Origin: JBFHRE01 sp036745195
GTDB lineage: Bacteria > Actinomycetota > Acidimicrobiia > Spongiisociales > ZC4RG35
DNA length: 5,924 nucleotides
Direction: 5' to 3'
Assembly (NCBI GenBank): GCA_036745195.1
Contig: DAIOGO010000156.1
Location: 1 to 5,924 of the forward strand
Part shown: positions 1-5,924 of the stretch, in pieces
How the letters are laid out: each line of letters begins with the position of its first letter
Position numbering within the stretch: position 1 is the stretch's first letter
Notes under the pieces: model-generated
What the model was told of the DNA's origin: nothing
Seen by the model: the letters and a program-made list of their open reading frames with translations, nothing else
The model's database searches: none
Translations under genes and position numbers: made by a program

Positions 1-30
1 CGCCTGTACCGGCCGACCCTGTTCGACTGA
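1..30 (+). CDS. Possible 3' end of an upstream gene (partial)
   Basis: Frame 1 from the window edge reads RLYRPTLFD and then TGA at 28-30. The codons are G/C-ending like those of the real genes here, and the stop is followed by a plausible 109-base gap before the next start. Nine residues are far too few to name a family, and this could be chance. Confidence 0.35.
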   Translation, partial: RLYRPTLFD

Positions 31-139
31 TTGAACCTGACCCGAGAGGACCCGGGGCCCTCCCCTACACTCGCCTCCAGGCGACGGCGGCGGGACCCGA
101 AGATCGGGGCTTCGCCCGAATCATGGAGACAGGATCAGC
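31..139 (+). promoter_or_regulatory. Leader of the UvrA-like gene with RBS and weak -10
   Basis: This short gap should hold the promoter of the UvrA-like gene if that gene is not read through from upstream. The ribosome-binding stretch GGAGACAGGA at 125-134 lies 5 bases before the ATG at 140 and supports that start. TACACT at 66-71 fits the actinobacterial -10 pattern TANNNT, but I find no convincing -35 at normal spacing. A small inverted repeat, CGAAG at 98-102 with CTTCG at 110-114 and a 7-base loop, lies between. The RBS is convincing; the promoter and hairpin are weak. Confidence 0.35.
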
Positions 140-2521
<2,382 letters not shown>

Positions 2522-2566
2522 CCCGGGCTTGTCGCCGGCAACGCGGCTGAGGTGCATCGGACCGTG

Positions 2567-2607
2567 CCCCCCTCCCCCCTTCGGGGTACTCCCCCCTCCG
2601 GAGGGAG
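2567..2607 (+). terminator. GC hairpin cluster, possible terminator of the UvrA-like gene
   Basis: Forty-five bases after the UvrA-like stop there are C6 runs at 2567-2572, 2574-2579 and 2591-2596. CCC-TTCG-GGG at 2577-2586 is a UUCG-type tetraloop on a short stem. CCCTCCGGAGGG at 2594-2605 is a perfect 12-base palindrome, and CTCCC at 2589-2593 can pair with GGGAG at 2603-2607. No T-tract follows (the next bases are AGACAGAAAC), so this is not a textbook Rho-independent terminator. The position favours a transcription-end role, but stems are short and the C-runs allow several foldings. Confidence 0.35.
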
Positions 2608-2664
2608 AGACAGAAACGCCGGGCCAAGGTCAGAGGAGGTCTGCTCACGGAAAGTGTGAACAGG

Positions 2665-2723
2665 GTTCAAAGCTGCAGGTAACAAGTTCAAAGACTCTGA
2701 ACCTGCACCCTGAAACGTTGAAT
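2665..2723. repeat. Degenerate 7-base-periodic repeat with inverted halves
   Basis: GTTCAAAG occurs at 2665-2672 and again at 2686-2693, exactly 21 bases (three heptamers) apart. Cut in sevens from 2665 the units are GTTCAAA, GCTGCAG, GTAACAA and GTTCAAA. The right half reads CTGAAC, CTGCACC, CTGAAAC, GTTGAAT from 2697 to 2723, resembling the reverse complement of the left-hand word. The centre, GTTCAAAG-A-CTCTGAAC at 2686-2702, is a near-palindrome with 7 of 8 pairs matching, and TGCAGGT (2674-2680) faces ACCTGCA (2701-2707). It may be an old tandem heptamer tract or a protein-binding site. Confidence 0.45.
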
Positions 2724-2775
2724 CGTCCGCCGACGCCCGCGTCTCGGAGCGCGCTTCCTGTCCCCTGACAAGAAC

Positions 2776-2791
2776 CGGTCACCTGTGACCG
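2776..2791. repeat. Perfect 16-base inverted repeat, operator-like
   Basis: CGGTCAC-CT-GTGACCG is a perfect inverted repeat with 7-base arms and a 2-base centre. The tiny spacer suits a site bound by a dimeric regulator better than an RNA hairpin, although a 4-base loop could form if the innermost pair opens. It lies 132 bases before the GTG of the zinc-ribbon gene, so it could be an operator for that gene. No regulator gene is visible in the window, and the binding protein is unknown. Confidence 0.45.
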
Positions 2792-2802
2792 CACATCCGG
2801 CC

Positions 2803-2838
2803 GATGCCTGATAGCTGATGCCCGATGGCTGGATGGCG
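2803..2838 (+). repeat. Degenerate tandem heptamer array (GATGCCT-like)
   Basis: Four heptamers run head to tail: GATGCCT (2803), GATAGCT (2810), GATGCCC (2817) and GATGGCT (2824). After one extra G comes a fifth, GATGGCG (2832-2838). Every unit begins with GAT. Short heptamer tandem repeats are known in bacterial intergenic DNA, for example the STRR repeats of cyanobacteria. Whether this one belongs to a genome-wide family cannot be judged from one copy. Confidence 0.55.
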
Positions 2839-2849
2839 CATTCTGCAAC

Positions 2850-2873
2850 GGGCCTAACGGCCCTGTCGGGCCG
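2850..2873 (+). promoter_or_regulatory. Two overlapping, mutually exclusive hairpins
   Basis: GGGCC (2850-2854) can pair with GGCCC (2859-2863) around a TAAC loop. The same GGCCC, extended to CGGCCC (2858-2863), can instead pair with GGGCCG (2868-2873) around a TGTC loop, which is the longer stem. The two folds share one arm, as in attenuator-type leaders. They sit 50 bases before the GTG at 2923. The stems are short, no T-tract follows, and GGCC words are common in GC-rich DNA, so a regulatory role is only a suggestion. Confidence 0.3.
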
Positions 2874-2922
2874 ATCCGGGACGACTCAAGCTGTAGGTGA
2901 TGGGAGGCAGAAAGGAGCAGTC

Positions 2923-3201
2923 GTGGAGGAGACCCTCCGAACCATCGACACGCTCGAAGACCTGCGCCATCGGGTGGATTACCTGACGCTCGTCTCCGAG
3001 GCGTTGTGGTCGTTCATTCGCGATCAGGGCCACACCGAACGGGAGTTGACCGATCGGATCGACACCATCGACCTGTCCGACGGGACCAGGGACAGACGTC
3101 ACACCCACCGGTCGCGGTGCACCCGTTGCGGTTCGATGATCACGTCGACCCATTGCCAGTTCTGTGGCGCCCGGCGCAGCGACCCGTTCGTCCAGGATTG
3201 A
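2923..3201 (+). CDS. Small zinc-ribbon protein of unknown function
   Basis: The product is 92 residues. The GTG at 2923 is chosen because AAAGGAG at 2911-2917 sits 5 bases before it. An in-frame ATG at 2818 would translate the heptamer array and hairpin sequence and has no good RBS. The first 50 or so residues look helical, with regularly spaced leucines and charged residues (for example LEDLRHRVDYLTLVSEALW), and could form a dimerising or coiled-coil segment. A basic linker follows at about 57-65. Then C66, C69, C78 and C81 form a CX2C-X8-CX2C zinc-ribbon-like motif in CTRCGSMITSTHCQFCGAR. There is no signal peptide or membrane segment, so the protein should be cytoplasmic. Helix plus zinc knuckle suggests binding to a nucleic acid or protein partner, but I do not recognise a named family. 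It is probably expressed alone: prmC converges on it from the other side. Confidence 0.72.
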   Translation: MEETLRTIDTLEDLRHRVDYLTLVSEALWSFIRDQGHTERELTDRIDTIDLSDGTRDRRHTHRSRCTRCGSMITSTHCQFCGARRSDPFVQD

Positions 3202-3208
3202 CCTGTCC

Positions 3209-3961
3209 TCAACTTGCCGGGTCGAAGGTGTAGCGGCGCCGGCCGGTGACGAAACGATCGCGCCCGGCGAAGTCCTGGTGGATCCGGACCGCATCCAGGT
3301 CGGCGGCAAACTGGGCCTGCACCACTTCCCCCTGGGTTTCTCCCATCTCACACGCCACCACCCCCCCGGGGCTAAGCCAGCCGCCCACCTCCCCGGCGAT
3401 GCGGGCCAGCACCTCGGTTCCATCCGGGCCTGCCACCAGCGCCATGGCCGGCTCCCGTTTCACGTCTTCGGGGAGCCCCGGCCACTCGCCTTCCGTCACG
3501 TAGGGTGGGTTGGAGACGAGCAGGTCGACCCTTCCCGCCAGGTCCCCGGGGAGGGGCGCGAACAGGTCGCCCTCGAGGATCTCCACCTCTAGTCCCACCC
3601 GCAGGGCGTTGGCCCTGGCCACCCCCACCGCCCCGGACGACAACTCGGTGGCGAGCACCCGGGCGGTGGGGAACACCAGCTTGAGAGCCAGCGCCAGCGC
3701 ACCCGATCCGGTGCACAGGTCGACGATCACTTCCGGGTGACCGACCAGGCCCCTCGCCAGCTCCCACAGTTGCTCGGTCTCGGGACGGGGGATGAGAACC
3801 CGGCGATCGACCAGCAGATCGAGCGGTCCGAAAGGGGCGGTTCCCTCCAGGTACTGGAGCGGCTCTCCCCCCAGCCGCGCCTCGACCAGGTTGGCGAGGC
3901 GATCAGGGTCGTCCCCGGCGGCCGCCCGCAGACGGCGCAATTCGTGGGCGGGAAGGGTCAT
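3209..3961 (-). CDS. prmC: Release-factor glutamine methyltransferase PrmC (HemK)
   Basis: PrmC uses S-adenosylmethionine to methylate the glutamine of the GGQ motif in peptide-chain release factors RF1 and RF2, which speeds translation termination. With the start at 3961 the product is 250 residues. IPRPETE at 57-63 is the conserved interdomain motif. DLCTGSGALALAL starting at residue 81 is the SAM-binding loop, E106 follows as the likely ribose contact, and NPPY at 151-154 is the catalytic motif that holds the target glutamine. The N-terminal substrate-binding domain looks short: about 57 residues precede PRPETE, against about 85 in E. coli PrmC. The longer in-frame start at 4033 adds 24 tryptophan- and alanine-rich residues that do not resemble the usual N-terminal helices and would overlap the helicase gene, so 3961 is preferred. 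Neither start has a strong RBS. The start lies 34 bases after the helicase stop, suggesting co-transcription. Confidence 0.92.
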   Translation of the reverse strand: MTLPAHELRRLRAAAGDDPDRLANLVEARLGGEPLQYLEGTAPFGPLDLLVDRRVLIPRPETEQLWELARGLVGHPEVIVDLCTGSGALALALKLVFPTARVLATELSSGAVGVARANALRVGLEVEILEGDLFAPLPGDLAGRVDLLVSNPPYVTEGEWPGLPEDVKREPAMALVAGPDGTEVLARIAGEVGGWLSPGGVVACEMGETQGEVVQAQFAADLDAVRIHQDFAGRDRFVTGRRRYTFDPAS

Positions 3962-3995
3962 GGCATCGATTGTCGCAGCCCGGGCGGCATGGGGT

Positions 3996-5924
3996 TCACG
4001 GCTCGGCCACCAGTGCCAGCAGTTCGTCCCCATAGGCTTCCAGCTTGGCCGGACCGATCCCTTTGATGGCCAGCAATTCGTCGTCGTTGCGGGGGCGGCG
4101 GCGGGCGAGGTCGTCGATGCTGGCGTCGGTGAGGATCACATAGGCGGGAACGCCCATCTCGGCGGAGAGACCCCGACGCCACAGCTTGATCCGCTCGACC
4201 AGGGCGGGATCGGCGGCGACCTCCGCCGGCGACAGTGGCCCGGTCGACCCTCCACTCGAAACCTGCTCGCCCCATTTGACCGAGAGTCTTCCCGGGCGGG
4301 GATCGAGGGCGAGCATGACTCCGATCGGTGTCATCCGCTCCACGACGCCAACGAACCCTCCGGACACGCCGATTCGATCGCCCACCGTCACCTGGATCCC
4401 CGCCGGCCCTTCCACCCGGCGCCGGGCGGGGACAGTCGGCGGCTCTTCGACGTGAGGGGCCGAGCCGGTCAACTCGGCGACGAACCGGCTCGGGTGGGCT
4501 CGATCGGCGATCACCATCACCCTGTTCCGGCCCCGGGTGATGGCGACGTGGAAGATCCGGCGCTCCTCCTCGAGGTCGTCGGAGAGATCGTGGGGCATCA
4601 ACCCGGCGTCGACGCCGTAGACGATCACGTTGTCCCACTCCAGTCCCTTGACCCGGTGCACGGTGGTGAGCAGGACACCGCCCGGGCTGTCGCCCACCGC
4701 CACCACCCGGCGCAACCATGGCTCGAAGTCCCCCAGCGCGGGATGGAGGGCCGCCACCCGCCCCAATGCCTGCAGATCGTCGGACTGGCCGGACCGGTCA
4801 GCGCTCGTCCGCCCCGTGTCGAGTGCAGCCGCCGCCCGCTCGAGACCGATGTCGGATCGGAGGGTCTCCACCGCCTGGCGGGTGTCGCCGGTGTCACAGG
4901 CCGAGACCACCCGGTCGACATCGGCGCAGAACAGCCTCCAACGGTCGCGCTGCTTGCCGTCGAGCGTGTCGGCCATGCCTCGCAGGGCGCTGCCCGAAAT
5001 CGTGCGTCTGCCGCCGATGAGGTCGGATGCCACCCGGGCGAGACCCCGCGACGGCCGCCTGATCACGGAGAACAGATCCTCCCGATCGATCTGGTCGGGA
5101 TCCATGCCGATCCGCAACCACGCCAGCGCCGCCGAGATGACCGTCCGCGAGAGCACCGCCGGACCGATCGGCGAGCGGAGGGGGGTGGCGGCGTCGACCA
5201 GGGCGGCGTGCACCGGGAGCAGGACCGAGTTGACCCGGCACAACACCACGATGTCCTCCAATGTCGCCCCCTCCGCCACCCACTCGTCACAGGTCGACAC
5301 CACTAATCCGGCCGACCCGGCGGCCTCCACCAGACGCACCTCCAGTCCGGCATCGCCCGCACGGTGAGGGGTGATGGTCTTGTCGATCCGCCGGCGGTTG
5401 TACCCCAGCAACGACGAAGCAGCCTCGACCACCGGCCGGGGGCAGCGGTAGTTGACTTCGAGGGCGTGATGGCCGGCGCCGGGAAAGAGACGGTCGAACT
5501 CGATCAGATATCCGGGGTCTGCCCCGGCATACCCGTAGATGACCTGGTCGTCATCTCCCACCCCGAACACGTCGAGACCGGGCGAGGCGAGCAGCCTGAT
5601 CAACAACAGGTAGGCGGGAGTCAGGTCCTGGAACTCGTCGACCAACAAATGCCGGCAAGTGGCCTGCCATCGAGCCCGCAGTCGTGGGTCGGCCAGCAGC
5701 GCCTCGATCGCCCCGAACACCTGCTCATCGAAGTCGTGGGCCCGGTCGGCGTTCAGGCGACGCCGGTACCGATCGAACACCTCGGCGAAACCGGGGACAT
5801 CGTCACGCTCGGATTCGACCTTGGCCGGGCTGCGCAAACCGATTCTGACCTCGGTGAGGGCTTCGAGGTAGGGACCGATGGCGTCGGTGTTGGGCCGGCG
5901 CAGGGCGGGCACCATCGGGTCGAG
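3996..5924 (-). CDS. UvrD/PcrA-like SF1 helicase with C-terminal HRDC domain (5' partial)
   Basis: This is an ATP-dependent 3'-5' DNA helicase of superfamily 1A. The reading frame is open at the right edge, where the codons before the first visible Met read L-D-P. The Q-motif, Walker A and motif Ia therefore lie outside the window, and 642 residues are seen. Numbered from the Met at 5915, they include motif II LLVDEFQD (90-97), motif III VGDDDQVIYGYAGA (119-132), motif IV EVNYRCP (153-159), motif V TTVHRVKGLEWDNVIVYG (417-434) and motif VI EERRIFHVAITRGRNR (450-465). The usual WRGA in motif III is YAGA, as I recall from a UvrD2-like subfamily of Actinobacteria. Residues 507-552 (from IQVTVGDRIG) look like a small beta-barrel similar to the Tudor-like tail of PcrA/UvrD. 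Residues about 570-636, including AIKGIGPAKLEAYG, form an HRDC domain, a DNA-binding module also found in RecQ. Mycobacterial UvrD2 adds a four-cysteine domain after HRDC; here the protein ends instead. Expected roles are DNA repair or clearing bound DNA. It probably leads a transcript that includes prmC. Confidence 0.93.
   Translation of the reverse strand, partial: LDPMVPALRRPNTDAIGPYLEALTEVRIGLRSPAKVESERDDVPGFAEVFDRYRRRLNADRAHDFDEQVFGAIEALLADPRLRARWQATCRHLLVDEFQDLTPAYLLLIRLLASPGLDVFGVGDDDQVIYGYAGADPGYLIEFDRLFPGAGHHALEVNYRCPRPVVEAASSLLGYNRRRIDKTITPHRAGDAGLEVRLVEAAGSAGLVVSTCDEWVAEGATLEDIVVLCRVNSVLLPVHAALVDAATPLRSPIGPAVLSRTVISAALAWLRIGMDPDQIDREDLFSVIRRPSRGLARVASDLIGGRRTISGSALRGMADTLDGKQRDRWRLFCADVDRVVSACDTGDTRQAVETLRSDIGLERAAAALDTGRTSADRSGQSDDLQALGRVAALHPALGDFEPWLRRVVAVGDSPGGVLLTTVHRVKGLEWDNVIVYGVDAGLMPHDLSDDLEEERRIFHVAITRGRNRVMVIADRAHPSRFVAELTGSAPHVEEPPTVPARRRVEGPAGIQVTVGDRIGVSGGFVGVVERMTPIGVMLALDPRPGRLSVKWGEQVSSGGSTGPLSPAEVAADPALVERIKLWRRGLSAEMGVPAYVILTDASIDDLARRRPRNDDELLAIKGIGPAKLEAYGDELLALVAEP

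Larger units (their letters stand above)
2522..2922. other. 401-base intergenic region rich in small repeats and hairpins
   Basis: No credible gene lies here. Open frames crossing it on either strand lack ribosome-binding sites and show no recognisable protein pattern. From left to right it contains C6 runs and a GC palindrome after the UvrA-like stop, an AT-richer patch (about 49% GC over 2641-2720 by my count) with GTTCAAAG direct repeats and 7-base periodicity, a perfect 16-base inverted repeat, a degenerate heptamer array, and two overlapping hairpins. The last 40 bases lead to the RBS of the zinc-ribbon gene. It should also hold that gene's promoter, but I cannot point to a convincing -35/-10 pair. 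A structured non-coding RNA is possible but unproven. Confidence 0.7.

Noticed and set aside
2633..2659. Strong Shine-Dalgarno-like GAGGAGGT at 2633-2640 followed by GTG-TGA at 2654
   Set aside because: Spacing is too long (13 bases) and the frame stops at once, so no peptide can be supported.
2645..2848. 67-codon minus-strand open frame in the intergenic region
   Set aside because: There is no ribosome-binding site before its ATG and no recognisable protein pattern; it merely spans the repeats.
2818..2922. ATG at 2818 as start of the zinc-ribbon gene
   Set aside because: It would translate the heptamer array and hairpins, has no good RBS, and the GTG at 2923 has AAAGGAG at ideal spacing.
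3958..3990. 10-residue minus-strand frame (MPPGLRQSMP) whose TGA overlaps the prmC ATG as ATGA
   Set aside because: The ATGA overlap hints at translational coupling, but the frame has no RBS and is too short to separate from chance.
3792..5306. Long 504-codon open frame on the plus strand
   Set aside because: It lies antisense to the helicase and prmC, whose motifs are unmistakable. Its own translation is low-complexity with no family pattern, as expected from GC-rich DNA with few stops.

Overview
The window comes from a high-GC bacterium, most likely an actinobacterium. Codons end overwhelmingly in G or C, GTG is used as a start, and one helicase carries an HRDC domain in the manner of the UvrD2-type enzymes known from Actinobacteria. 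Genus and species cannot be read from the sequence.

Layout: (1) Positions 1-30 look like the last codons of an upstream plus-strand gene. (2) Positions 140-2521, plus strand, encode a 793-residue UvrA-type tandem ABC ATPase. It is shorter than standard UvrA because the stretch that binds UvrB is missing. (3) Positions 2522-2922 are a 401-base non-coding region full of small structures: C-rich runs and hairpins just after the UvrA-like stop, an AT-richer patch with 7-base periodicity, a perfect 16-base inverted repeat, a degenerate heptamer tandem array, and two overlapping GC hairpins. (4) Positions 2923-3201, plus strand, encode a 92-residue protein of unknown role with a C-terminal CX2C-X8-CX2C zinc-ribbon-like motif. 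(5) On the minus strand, an SF1 (UvrD/PcrA-like) DNA helicase with a C-terminal HRDC domain enters from the right edge with its N-terminus cut off. It is followed closely by prmC, the release-factor glutamine methyltransferase. The small zinc-ribbon gene and prmC converge with only 7 bases between their stop codons.

The helicase and prmC are probably one transcription unit. The UvrA-like ATPase and the helicase both belong to DNA-damage-related families, but they lie on opposite strands with other genes between them, so a shared pathway is not shown. I see no mobile element, CRISPR array, tRNA or rRNA, and no clear new multi-gene system. The least explained part is the repeat-rich intergenic region together with the small zinc-ribbon gene.
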